Made by a program: the position numbers and the translations under genes
Origin: JACKNG01 sp040904625
GTDB taxonomy: Bacteria > Pseudomonadota > Gammaproteobacteria > Ga0077536
Length of the DNA stretch: 22,839 nucleotides
Direction of reading: 5' to 3'
NCBI GenBank assembly: GCA_040904625.1
Contig: JBBDTC010000238.1
Location: forward strand, 1-22,839
Notes under the pieces: model-generated
What the model was told of the DNA's origin: nothing
Databases searched by the model: none
The model's input: only the letters and a program-made list of their open reading frames with translations
In this document: positions 15,033 through 22,660 of the stretch, piece after piece
Layout of the letters: each line of letters starts with the position of its first letter
Position numbering within the stretch: position 1 is the stretch's first letter

Positions 15033-15195
15033 TTAGGGCCCGTGCCAGAATAACTCAGCTATTTGGAATGCCGATCCATCCCGTCTGGCGGCGTTGCTCG
15101 TCCGTTGAATAGAACCACTATTCGCCTTCCTCGCGCCTTGCCAGTCGGGCGCCTCGACGCCCACAACAGCCAAGTTATTCTGGCACGGACCCTTA
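15033..15195 (+). repeat. 163-bp palindromic MITE-like element, copy 1
   Basis: The terminal inverted repeats are 23 bases (15033-15055 and 15173-15195) with two mismatches. The core of each arm is CCGTGCCAGAATAACT. Inner sequences also pair imperfectly to a centre near AATAGAACCACTATT, so the whole unit is one long hairpin. It has the same length as copy 2 at 22661-22823, with about 19 differences by my count. There is no coding capacity. No target duplication is evident by eye. Confidence 0.88.
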
Positions 15196-15417
15196 GCCGG
15201 CCGGCACGCCCGGCAAATTCACTTGTGCGTAGAAGATCTTCTGATTGTGGATCTTGCCGAGCACAGCATTCAATGCCCGCGTACGGGCGCGCTGCTCCAG
15301 GCTGGCGCAGGCTCGATCGCCGCGCACGGAGTGGCGGGCGATTTCGTTGCGCAGAGCGCTTTCGATTAAATCGATGTCGTCGACGTCAAAGCGGAACTGG
15401 TCTTGATAGCGGGGCAT
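15193..15417 (-). CDS. Small conserved-looking protein of unknown function
   Basis: This is a 74-residue protein I do not recognise. It is soluble and probably mostly helical (DDIDLIESALRNEIARHSVRGDRACASLEQRARTRALNAVLGKIHNQKIFYA), with one cysteine. The ATG at 15417 is favoured by an upstream AGGTG and because the region before it does not look coding. Its TAA stop codon is formed by the last three bases of the 163-bp repeat element, so the present C-terminus (LPGVPAG) may have been set by insertion of that element. It follows the glycosyltransferase gene by 132 bases on the same strand. Confidence 0.6.
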   Translation of the reverse strand: MPRYQDQFRFDVDDIDLIESALRNEIARHSVRGDRACASLEQRARTRALNAVLGKIHNQKIFYAQVNLPGVPAG

Positions 15418-15549
15418 CACCTGGCACCTCGTGATGTGGCCGGCGCATTCTAGCTCCGCCATACGCTTACGTATAGTGTTGTGCTGGGGGGCGCGCGCAG
15501 ATTTCCGTGGCGGTTTCGCCGTGGCGACGGCTCGTCGTCTCGACACCTG

Positions 15550-16950
15550 TTACTCGCGAGGTTTCTGCCAGCGCACGGAGCGTGTCATCGTGCCCCAACT
15601 GGGGCGCTGGCGGGTCAACCATTGCCAGGTGCCGACCAGGCGATACCAGGTATGCAACGGGTGGTAGATCAGCGGTTCGACGAGAATGATGCCGAGCAGG
15701 ACGAAGGTTGCCCGCAGGTCGACGCGGTTGCCTGGCGTCAACGAATCGAGCAACAGTGAAGTGGTCGACAACAAGGTGCCCATGGCGACCGCGAAGAGGC
15801 CGAGTGCCGCCAGGTGCATGCCATCCATCTGAGCGGTGAGGGTCAGCCAGATCACGATGATCAGCCCAGCGAGTTCGACCAGCGGACTCAAAAATTCTCC
15901 GACGAGGAAGAAGGGCATCGCCAGCCAGCCGACGCCCGGTGCGCGGACGGAGAAGAACAGTTCGCGATGGACCCACAGGCACTGGATCAGACCGCGTTGC
16001 CAGCGCGCGCGCTGGTTGCGCAGGACCGCTCGCGTTTCGGGCACTTCGGTCCAGCACGTCGTCTCCGGCACGAAGGCGAGCGTATAGGGTGTGCGGCTGT
16101 CCAGCATGGTGCGATGGAGGCGCAGCACCAGATCCATGTCCTCGCCGATCATGCGGTGATCGAAGCCGCCGGCGGTAATCGCGACATCGGTACGAAAGAC
16201 GCCGTAGCCGCCGGAGATGATCAGCAGGGCATTGAGCTGCGCCCAGCCGATACGTCCGCACAGGAAGCTGCGCATGTATTCGACCGTCTGGTTGAGGGCG
16301 AGATAGTTACGCGGGATCCCGTCCTCGACCAGATTGCCGTCGTCGACCCGGCAGCCGTTGATCGGACGCAGTGTGCCGCCGCAGGCGATGACGCGTTTGT
16401 CGTCGAGAAAGAACTGTACGGTGCGCAACAGCGCATACCGCTCGAGTACGGAATCCGCATCCATGACACAGAACAGCGGCCGCGTGGCGATATTGAGCCC
16501 GGCATTGGTGGCATCCGCCTTGCTGCCGCCGTTGTCCTTGTCGACGACGCGCAAACGATGTTCATTGCGTGAACGATAGACCCCGCGGATCGGCCGGGTT
16601 TCGAAGCGGCGGCAGTAGGCGTGGGGAAACGCGTAGAGATCGAAGGCCTCGCGCAGCTCTGCCAGGGTTCCGTCGGTCGAACCGTCATTGACGACGATGA
16701 CCTCGAAGTCGCCATAGGCCTGTTGCAGCAGCGAACGCACCGAACTCGCGATGCCCGTTGCTTCGTTGTAAGCGGGTACGATGATCGACACGCCAGGCTC
16801 CTGACCGGTCAAACGGGTTTCATACAAGAGATGGCGGCGCAGTTCCCCGTGGCGCCGCAGCCACACCAGCGCGAGCAGGTTGAGCAGGGTATAGACCCCG
16901 AAGACCATCAGCATATAGAGAAGAAAGAACTGCATTGCGGCGGCGTACAT
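15550..16950 (-). CDS. Processive family 2 glycosyltransferase (PgaC/YaiP-like), membrane
   Basis: This is a 466-residue membrane GT2 enzyme. An N-terminal helix (7-30) is followed by a GT-A domain with VSIIVPAYNEATG (54-66), NDGSTDGT (88-95), the DAD metal motif (164-166), the general-base motif GED (269-271) and QRARW (313-317), the Q-x-x-RW signature of processive synthases. Three or more C-terminal membrane segments follow (about 340-370, 380-405 and 415-435). It should polymerise a nucleotide-sugar into a polysaccharide at the inner membrane. GAGGTG lies 4 bases before the ATG. It begins 8 bases after the HEAT-repeat gene, and a YaiO-like barrel further upstream in the operon is a candidate export partner. 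Confidence 0.9.
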   Translation of the reverse strand: MYAAAMQFFLLYMLMVFGVYTLLNLLALVWLRRHGELRRHLLYETRLTGQEPGVSIIVPAYNEATGIASSVRSLLQQAYGDFEVIVVNDGSTDGTLAELREAFDLYAFPHAYCRRFETRPIRGVYRSRNEHRLRVVDKDNGGSKADATNAGLNIATRPLFCVMDADSVLERYALLRTVQFFLDDKRVIACGGTLRPINGCRVDDGNLVEDGIPRNYLALNQTVEYMRSFLCGRIGWAQLNALLIISGGYGVFRTDVAITAGGFDHRMIGEDMDLVLRLHRTMLDSRTPYTLAFVPETTCWTEVPETRAVLRNQRARWQRGLIQCLWVHRELFFSVRAPGVGWLAMPFFLVGEFLSPLVELAGLIIVIWLTLTAQMDGMHLAALGLFAVAMGTLLSTTSLLLDSLTPGNRVDLRATFVLLGIILVEPLIYHPLHTWYRLVGTWQWLTRQRPSWGTMTRSVRWQKPRE

Positions 16951-16958
16951 CGGGCACC

Positions 16959-18083
16959 TCAGTGGATTGCCGGCGCTGCCGCTTCGGCGAGTACGTGGCG
17001 GGCCATGTCGCGCGCGTAGCGATCGGGCGAACGCGCCGCGAGTTCATGCAGATGGGATCTACCCAGATCGTCGAGACGCAGAATGGCGCGCGCGGCGTGA
17101 TAGCGCGTGTACCAATTGGGGTCTTGCAGGAGGCTGTGCAGGGTTGCTCCGTCGGCTCGGCTGCCGCAGTGGCCGAGAGCCTCGGCTGCACGCATACGGA
17201 CCACCCAACTGTCGTGGGCAATGAAGGCGCCTACCAGGCGCACGTCCGAACGGTCGCCGAGGGCGCCGAGCGAATTGAGCAAGGCCGCTATGGCATCCGC
17301 GCTCTGGGTACCCGGATCGCTCAGACGCGTCCGTATGGCACCCACCGCACGACGATCCGCACAGCGATCGATGAGCAAGGCCAAGCCGGGAATGACGTCC
17401 TCCGCCACCTCTTCGAGCAGTGCCGCATACGCATCGAGGGCATCGGTCACGCCGGCCTCGAAGAGGTCCTCGACAAGATGGCGCGCCCAGCGGCCCTGGC
17501 GCACCAATGCCGGAATGACGGCTCTGCTGGCGCGCTCGGGATCGATGGCGACCAGGGCACGCGCGGCGGCGCGATCCAGGGGTGCCGGTCCCCGCGCAAC
17601 CAAACGTTCGAGACGTCGCCAGGCAGTCTCCACATGCATGCGCTCGGCAGCCTGAATGGCCAGCAGCGTCTCGACCGACGAGGGCATGTTGAGCACGAGC
17701 GAGGGCGGCTGCAGGATGCGCTGTGCCAGACGGTCCAGAGTGAGTCGTCGGCCCAGCGCCGCCAGGCGGTCGCATGCCTCGCCGTCGACCTGGCTACCCG
17801 TGTGACACCATAGCTTCAGCAGTCGCACTCGGTCGCGGCGGCGCAGCCGTGGTAGGGGCGGCAGTTCGTCGTCCAAGGCGGCGGCAAACAAGATAGGCTC
17901 CCAGGCTTGCTTTACGGCCATTTCGCGTCGGCCTGAGGCAGCGGCATCGATGCGGATGATGACGATCTCGAGCACCATCCATGCTGTCAGCAGAAACAGG
18001 AAAACCGTCGCCCAGGCAACCAGCGGAGCTTCGGCTGCTATGGCCGCCAGGGGGCTGAAATCAAAAACGGAAGACGACGCCGG
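16959..18083 (-). CDS. Membrane-anchored HEAT-repeat protein
   Basis: This 374-residue protein has one membrane helix near the N-terminus (APLVAWATVFLFLLTAWMVLEIVII) and a cytoplasmic array of helical repeats of the HEAT/PBS type. The clearest are HDSWVVRMRAAEALGHCGSRADGATL and DPNWYTRYHAARAILRLDD. HEAT arrays bind proteins, so it probably scaffolds or regulates the glycosyltransferase encoded 8 bases downstream. The ATG at 18083 overlaps the YaiO gene by 23 bases; no good ribosome binding site is seen there, so coupled translation is likely and the exact start is uncertain. No catalytic motif is visible. Confidence 0.75.
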   Translation of the reverse strand, partial: PASSSVFDFSPLAAIAAEAPLVAWATVFLFLLTAWMVLEIVIIRIDAAASGRREMAVKQAWEPILFAAALDDELPPLPRLRRRDRVRLLKLWCHTGSQVDGEACDRLAALGRRLTLDRLAQRILQPPSLVLNMPSSVETLLAIQAAERMHVETAWRRLERLVARGPAPLDRAAARALVAIDPERASRAVIPALVRQGRWARHLVEDLFEAGVTDALDAYAALLEEVAEDVIPGLALLIDRCADRRAVGAIRTRLSDPGTQSADAIAALLNSLGALGDRSDVRLVGAFIAHDSWVVRMRAAEALGHCGSRADGATLHSLLQDPNWYTRYHAARAILRLDDLGRSHLHELAARSPDRYARDMARHVLAEAAAPAIH

Positions 18084-19176
18084 CATAATAGGTCGTGCGA
18101 TCCAGGTGATTGCCGCGATCCGTTTCGAGGCCGTTATAGACCGCGACATAGTCGAGCCCGAAGCCGGGAGTCAACCAGTGACGACCATGAAAGCCCGCGC
18201 CCCAGGTATCTAGTCGCAACAGGGGTGCGCCGAGCACGCTCTCGTCGGTTTCCTCGCCGAAGCCCCCGATCAGATTGAGGCGGCTGTCTTCCCCGTAGTA
18301 CCAGCTCGCGCTCCAGCGGTGCGCCGGGCTCCACGGCCCCCCCTGGGGCTCTACCACCGTAGCGGTATAGGCCAGGCGAAAGGCGCTGAAGTAGTACTCC
18401 AGGGTCGTCGTCAGCAGATCGGAGGGGCCGTTTTCGAACTGCAAACGACCACCGCCGAGGTTGAGCACGAAACCCCCGCCGAGAACCACGGCCGCCTGTA
18501 AGATCCCGCCGTAGTGCAGGCGCACCCGTTGGGTCGGGCTGTAGTAGCCGCGCCCGGCGATGACCACGCGCTCCGACAAGGCCAGGCTGCCGTAGACTTC
18601 GTACAGCGAGTCCTTGCGGTCGAACCGCTCCGAGCGGGCCGCGCGTGCGCCCAGGCGGGTACGCCGCGTCCAGGCATACTCGGCGCCGGCGACGACTTCG
18701 CGCCAGGTGTCGTCGCGTTCGGTGAGCGTCGATTCGACGCCATAGCTCAGTGTGACGGGGCCTGCGCCGGGCGGCTCCTGGTGGGTGGGATCGAGGCCAC
18801 CGCGAAGCTCGGCGTCGGCCGCCGCGCGCTCCGCCGCCAGGGCGCGGCGCGCGTTTGCCAGCACCAAAGACACGTCCGCATAGTCGGGCGCGAGTTCGAG
18901 CGCGCGTTGCAGGACCTTTATGGAGCGGCGCAGACGGCCTGTGGCCAGGAGAGCCTGGCCGTGGCCGAGGAGATAGTCGGCGTTGTCCGGATAACGCGCG
19001 GCAAGATCGGCAAAGCCGCTGGCAGCGGTCTCGATGTCGCCGGCGACGAAGGCAGCGCGGGAACGTCGATAGGCGGCTTCGGGATCGTCGCTGGCAGCGC
19101 TGGCCGTGAACGCCAGCAACGAGCACCAGGCGATCGCCCATGCCGCGCGCCGGCGCAACGATTCAGGTGGCGTCAT
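18061..19176 (-). CDS. TPR plus YaiO-type outer-membrane beta-barrel protein
   Basis: This is a 371-residue protein. A signal peptide (1-28, AWAIAWCSLLAFTASAA) is followed by TPR-like helices at about 30-118 (EAAYRRSRAAFVAGDIETAASGFADLAARYP, YLLGHGQALLATGRLRRSIKVLQRALELAP). From about 145 to the end are alternating amphipathic strands typical of an outer-membrane barrel, finishing with YYAGVVFRF, whose terminal Phe suits the BAM machinery. This is the YaiO family layout and recalls PgaA, which also joins TPRs to a polysaccharide-exporting barrel. It overlaps the response regulator gene by 14 bases at its start and the HEAT-repeat gene by 23 bases at its end. An export port for the polysaccharide is a reasonable inference. 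Confidence 0.85.
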   Translation of the reverse strand: MTPPESLRRRAAWAIAWCSLLAFTASAASDDPEAAYRRSRAAFVAGDIETAASGFADLAARYPDNADYLLGHGQALLATGRLRRSIKVLQRALELAPDYADVSLVLANARRALAAERAAADAELRGGLDPTHQEPPGAGPVTLSYGVESTLTERDDTWREVVAGAEYAWTRRTRLGARAARSERFDRKDSLYEVYGSLALSERVVIAGRGYYSPTQRVRLHYGGILQAAVVLGGGFVLNLGGGRLQFENGPSDLLTTTLEYYFSAFRLAYTATVVEPQGGPWSPAHRWSASWYYGEDSRLNLIGGFGEETDESVLGAPLLRLDTWGAGFHGRHWLTPGFGLDYVAVYNGLETDRGNHLDRTTYYAGVVFRF

Positions 19177-19567
19177 CCCGCTCTGCGGCTGTCAGGCGGC
19201 CCACCAGGGCGACGAGTTCCTCGGGTCGAAACGGTTTGGTCAGGAAACCGTCCGAATGCAGACGCAGGCCCTGGATCATGGTGTCATCATGAGTCGTACC
19301 GGTGATGCAAATGATGGGTACGACCGCCCACCGTGCGTGGTCGCGCAGCGTGCGCGTGACCTTGAGGCCGTCGGCGTAGGGCATCAGGTAGTCGATGATG
19401 ATGAGGGCGGGCAGCGTGTCGCGCTCGACGAGTTCCAGAGCGGCGCGGCCATCGGTGATGATCTCGACGTTGAACCCGACTCGGCTCAGGCAATGCTGCA
19501 TGAGCCGAGCGGTGGAGTCGTCATCTTCCACGATAATGATCGCGTTGCTGTCTGCGTTTGCGTTCAT
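19163..19567 (-). CDS. Single-domain response regulator (receiver only)
   Basis: This 134-residue CheY-like receiver has an acidic pocket at Asp15/Asp16 (VEDDD), phosphoacceptor Asp59 (IIDYLMP), switch Thr89 (CITGT) and Lys111 (LTKPF). There is no output domain, so it must act through protein contact. It is the first gene of a four-gene overlapping operon and probably controls the HEAT/glycosyltransferase complex at the protein level. The ATG at 19567 is the only sensible start: an in-frame TGA lies eight codons upstream. The ribosome binding site is poor. No histidine kinase is present in the window. Confidence 0.92.
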   Translation of the reverse strand: MNANADSNAIIIVEDDDSTARLMQHCLSRVGFNVEIITDGRAALELVERDTLPALIIIDYLMPYADGLKVTRTLRDHARWAVVPIICITGTTHDDTMIQGLRLHSDGFLTKPFRPEELVALVGRLTAAERDDAT

Positions 19568-19777
19568 CGGGCGCGTCGCGCTGTTTGATCAGGCCGCGGA
19601 CCGGGGGATCGCTTCCATGGGTGATCTCCATACGGGCCCCATGTCGGACCAGAAATAATTAACCTCCTGCCTAAGCTTTGCATTTTATCCGCATGATCAC
19701 AATAAGTATTTACTGGCCAGCCCAGAATCTACTCGAAGGTCGCGCGAGGCCGTAGCAGGGCGGCTGCCCGCACCCGC
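19568..19777. other. AT-richer gap and leader upstream of the response regulator operon
   Basis: This 210-base gap is unusually AT-rich around 19650-19720. On the minus strand an AGGAGG (19668-19663) stands about 95 bases upstream of the response regulator start with no ATG, GTG or TTG at proper distance. ATT at 19656 would open a 30-codon frame, and a too-distant ATG at 19642 opens 17 codons. A TAAAAT hexamer at about 19690-19685 could be a -10 box, without a convincing -35. The operon promoter is probably here. Confidence 0.35.
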
Positions 19778-20101
19778 TCAGGGGCGCGGCCCCCATGGCG
19801 CAGATTGCAGGAGCTGGACGTCCTGCGCCTGGATCAGCGGGCGTATCTGGCCAGCGAAATGCATGAAGGACTCATCGGCGTAGAGTCGTTTCCAGAAGTC
19901 CCGCCGGGCAGCGTCATCGTCGAAGCGCCACAGGTGCACGAGTTGATGCAGTGGTCCGGTGTCGCTGACGAAATAGCCCACCAGATGGGAGGAAAAGCCG
20001 CCGGCTTCGAGCGCCGGCCAACCGGCATCGGTGTAGAGGCGCAGGACATCCTGCATGCGGCCTACCGTGACTGAATAGGTTCGTTTTTCATAGAGGTTCA
20101 T
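19778..20101 (-). CDS. NIPSNAP family protein
   Basis: This 107-residue protein fits the NIPSNAP/dimeric alpha-beta barrel fold: an opening strand YEKRTYSVTVGRM, a central strand HLVGYFVSDTGPLHQLVHLWRFDD, a helix ARRDFWKRLYADESFMHF and a final strand QDVQLLQSAPW. The family has no settled function; bacterial members often accompany catabolic genes. It is followed on the right by another leftward small gene (34-base gap) whose product is unknown. The ATG is chosen because the first strand begins immediately. Confidence 0.85.
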   Translation of the reverse strand: MNLYEKRTYSVTVGRMQDVLRLYTDAGWPALEAGGFSSHLVGYFVSDTGPLHQLVHLWRFDDDAARRDFWKRLYADESFMHFAGQIRPLIQAQDVQLLQSAPWGPRP

Positions 20102-20135
20102 GTCTGTTCACTCGGTGGTGCGTCGTGCAGAATCA

Positions 20136-20441
20136 TTACAAACCATGCGCGAAACGCAAAGCCTTGCGATGCGCTTCCAGGATCTCCTCGAAGCGCCAGG
20201 CGAGATCCGAATCACTCTCGATGCGATCGACATAGAATCGAGTCAGGCCGCGCATGGCACTGTTGCAGTCCCTGGCCGAGCCGTGCGCGTGAGCGCGCCT
20301 GGCGACGCGCTGGACGTAGCGCAGGAAGAACCAGGTGGTTGATTGCCGTTCGGGATAGTGGGCCGCGAGATCCTTGCAATGGCGATCGAGGACGGCGCGG
20401 AACTCGACGTAGGCGGTCGGCAGGAATGCGCTGGAATCCAT
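20136..20441 (-). CDS. Small soluble protein of unknown function
   Basis: This is a 101-residue protein I do not recognise. It appears wholly helical (AYVEFRAVLDRHCKDLAAHYPE, TTWFFLRYVQRVARRAHAHG, DSDLAWRFEEILEAHRKALRFAHGL), has two cysteines and has no signal or membrane segment. The ATG at 20441 is taken because upstream in-frame sequence is proline- and cysteine-rich and not protein-like, and GGGGTG lies about 8 bases before it. It lies upstream of the NIPSNAP gene on the same strand and is divergent from the amidohydrolase gene across 230 bases. Confidence 0.6.
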   Translation of the reverse strand: MDSSAFLPTAYVEFRAVLDRHCKDLAAHYPERQSTTWFFLRYVQRVARRAHAHGSARDCNSAMRGLTRFYVDRIESDSDLAWRFEEILEAHRKALRFAHGL

Positions 20442-20609
20442 GCTGCGCACACCCCGACTAAGATCGCTGCGGTCCGCAATGCGGGGTGCAATACCGACGC
20501 TGCATAGTGGCGTTGGTGCGTTGCACGGGCATCGCGCAGGTGAGCCCGTCGGCGCCACTGTTGCTGTTCGGAACCATCGGATTCCTGGCCTGTTGCTGCA
20601 TGATTCACC

Positions 20610-20630
20610 TTAAACCGGGGCGCGGTTTAA
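20610..20630. promoter_or_regulatory. Perfect 8-bp inverted repeat upstream of the amidohydrolase gene
   Basis: TTAAACCG and CGGTTTAA flank GGGCG, in the divergent gap 41 bases before the amidohydrolase start. TGCTAATCT follows directly and could contain a -10 box. The arrangement suits an operator for a dimeric repressor, but a short RNA hairpin is equally possible. Confidence 0.4.
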
Positions 20631-20671
20631 TGCTAATCTCGGCGCACATCGGGCAGCGAGGGGAAAGCGGC

Positions 20672-22372
20672 ATGGTCTATGACCTGATCCTGAAAAACGG
20701 TTTCGTGGTCGACGGTTCGGGCAGTCCGCGCTTTCCGGCCGATGTTGCGGTGCACGGCGGACGTATCGTCAAAATCGGCAGAGTCAACGAACGGGCCACA
20801 CGGGTCATCGACGCCGGCGGGCTGGTCGTCGCGCCCGGCTTCGTCGACGGCCACACCCACATGGACGCACAGATCTTCTGGGATCCGATGGGCTCGTGCT
20901 CGTGCTACCACGGCGTCACGACCGTCATCATGGGCAACTGCGGCTTCACGCTCGCGCCATGTGCCGAGAAGGATGCCGATCTGGTCTTCCGCAACCTCGA
21001 GCGTGCCGAGGACCTGTCGCGCGATGCCATGCGCGCGGGTATCACGTGGCGCTGGGAAACCTTCCGCGAATACCTCGCGGCCATCGAGGCACTGCCCAAG
21101 GGCATCAATTACGGCGGCTACATCGGGCATTCAGCGCTGCGCACCTATGTGATGGGCGAACGTGCGTTCAGCGAACAGGCGACCGCGGACGAACTCCAGC
21201 GTATGCGCGCCGAGGTCCAGGACGCGATCCGCGCCGGCGCCATCGGTTTCTCGACCTCGCGTACACACAATCATTTGACGGCCGACGATCGACCGGTTGC
21301 GAGCCGTATCGCCGATTGGGAGGAGGTCCGCAGCATCGTCAACGCCATGGGCGAACTCGGTGCCGGCATTTTCGAGCTGGCCAGCGAAGCGCCGGGCCGC
21401 AGCCCGCGACGACAGAAGGAATATTTCGACCGCTTGAAGGATCTCGCCGTCGAATCCGGTTGTCCTGTCACTTATGGCATGCCGAGCATCCGCATCGCGC
21501 CCGAATTGTGGCCGGCCTATTATGATCTCGGCGATGAGGTGGCCGCGGCCGGCGGGCGGCTGTTCGTGCAGGCACACAGCCGCTCCATTTCGACCTTGCT
21601 CTCGTTCAAGTCGCATACACCCTTCGATGCCTGGGACGTGTGGCGGGATGTGCGGGCCAAACCACTGGAGGAACAAGCCGCACTGCTGCGCGATCCCGAT
21701 ATCAAGCGCCGCCTGGTCGAGGTCGCCTCGCGGCCTTATGAAGGCCCGGAGATAGTCGGCGCCGAGGCGCGGCCACCGGAGTGGGACTGGGTCTACCACA
21801 TGAACGGCATCGGCGATGAACGCCTGATGAGCGAGATCGCGGCCGAGCGCGGCGTCCACCCGGTCGAGGCGATGATCGATCTGGCGCTCGAGCGTGATTT
21901 CGACTGCTTTTTCCGCCAGCCGCTGGCGAACGAGGATCAGGACGCGGTGTTGGCGATGATGAAGCACTCGCGCAGCGTCGTGACCTTTTCCGATTCGGGC
22001 GCCCACGTCGCACAGATCATGGATTCGTCGCTGCAGACGCATCTGTTGAGCCATTGGGTACGAGACAAGCAGGCTTTCACTCTGGAACAAGCCGTGCGCC
22101 TGATCACCCACGATACAGCGGTCGCCTGGGGACTTTACGATCGCGGCATGGTGCGCGAGGGACTGAATGCCGACCTGGTGGTCTTCGATCCGGCGACGAT
22201 CGATCAGAACATGCCCGAGCTGGTCAATGATTTGCCGGCCGGTGCGCAGCGCTTGAAGCAGACCTCACGCGGCATTCACTACACCATCGTCAACGGTCAG
22301 GTCCTGCTCGAAGGGAGCCGCGCAACAGGCGCTACCCCCGGACGGCTGGTGCGCGGTCCGCTGGCCCGCTGA
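20672..22372 (+). CDS. D-aminoacylase-type amidohydrolase (N-acyl-D-amino-acid deacylase family)
   Basis: This 566-residue member of the amidohydrolase superfamily is close in size to N-acyl-D-amino-acid deacylases. It has the small beta-sandwich start LILKNGFVVDGSG, the metal-binding GFVDGHTHMD (His61, His63), GNCGFTLAP with the bridging Cys90 typical of D-aminoacylases, further histidines in SRTHNHL and VQAHSRSI, and the catalytic Asp in FSDSGAH. The C-terminus returns to the sandwich (GLNADLVVFDPATI). It should hydrolyse an amide in the cytoplasm; many homologues in catabolic genomes have no proven substrate. The ATG at 20672 is chosen for GAGGGGAAAG just upstream; a longer in-frame extension crosses the palindrome and does not fit the family. 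Confidence 0.9.
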   Translation: MVYDLILKNGFVVDGSGSPRFPADVAVHGGRIVKIGRVNERATRVIDAGGLVVAPGFVDGHTHMDAQIFWDPMGSCSCYHGVTTVIMGNCGFTLAPCAEKDADLVFRNLERAEDLSRDAMRAGITWRWETFREYLAAIEALPKGINYGGYIGHSALRTYVMGERAFSEQATADELQRMRAEVQDAIRAGAIGFSTSRTHNHLTADDRPVASRIADWEEVRSIVNAMGELGAGIFELASEAPGRSPRRQKEYFDRLKDLAVESGCPVTYGMPSIRIAPELWPAYYDLGDEVAAAGGRLFVQAHSRSISTLLSFKSHTPFDAWDVWRDVRAKPLEEQAALLRDPDIKRRLVEVASRPYEGPEIVGAEARPPEWDWVYHMNGIGDERLMSEIAAERGVHPVEAMIDLALERDFDCFFRQPLANEDQDAVLAMMKHSRSVVTFSDSGAHVAQIMDSSLQTHLLSHWVRDKQAFTLEQAVRLITHDTAVAWGLYDRGMVREGLNADLVVFDPATIDQNMPELVNDLPAGAQRLKQTSRGIHYTIVNGQVLLEGSRATGATPGRLVRGPLAR

Positions 22373-22634
22373 GCCGGGTAGCGGGCGCGTCCTCCCGCCC
22401 GAATGAGCGCGGCTGCGGAGTGGGGCGCATCAGGATCCGGCTGATTAGGGGTTCGAGCAGGATGCCGAGCAGCAGAAAGTAGGCCAGGCCGATACGCAGC
22501 ACCTGAGTATCGCGCAGCCCCAGCCATGCCCCCAAGGGCATCAGTATGCCGGCCAGCAGCATCGCTAGCGCCAGCAGTGTTGCCAGTCCCGCGCTCAGGC
22601 GAATCGCCTTGTCCCAGGCATTGTCGTCGTTCAC
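22332..22634 (-). CDS. Small membrane protein of unknown function, two helices
   Basis: This 100-residue protein has two hydrophobic segments (LSAGLATLLALAMLLAGILMPLGAWLGL and VLRIGLAYFLLLGILLEPLISRIL) and a basic, proline-rich tail. I do not recognise the family. It starts with GTG, supported by AGGAG 8 bases before it. Its 3' end overlaps the convergent amidohydrolase gene by 41 bases. The second copy of the 163-bp palindrome ends 27 bases upstream of the start codon. Confidence 0.7.
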   Translation of the reverse strand: MNDDNAWDKAIRLSAGLATLLALAMLLAGILMPLGAWLGLRDTQVLRIGLAYFLLLGILLEPLISRILMRPTPQPRSFGREDAPATRLSGPADRAPAVRG

Positions 22635-22660
22635 GTTCGGAACTCCTGACCATCCTCCAA

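Noticed and set aside
19690..19715. CRP-like site TGTGATCATGCGG in the response regulator leader
   Set aside because: Only the first half-site matches; the expected TCACA half is absent.
20486..20671. N-terminal extension of the amidohydrolase
   Set aside because: The added residues are cysteine-rich and not family-like, and they cross the intergenic palindrome. The ATG at 20672 has a good ribosome binding site and the normal family start.
21131..22111. Minus-strand 326-codon frame opposite the amidohydrolase gene
   Set aside because: It is an antisense shadow; the amidohydrolase motifs on the plus strand are unambiguous across the same region.
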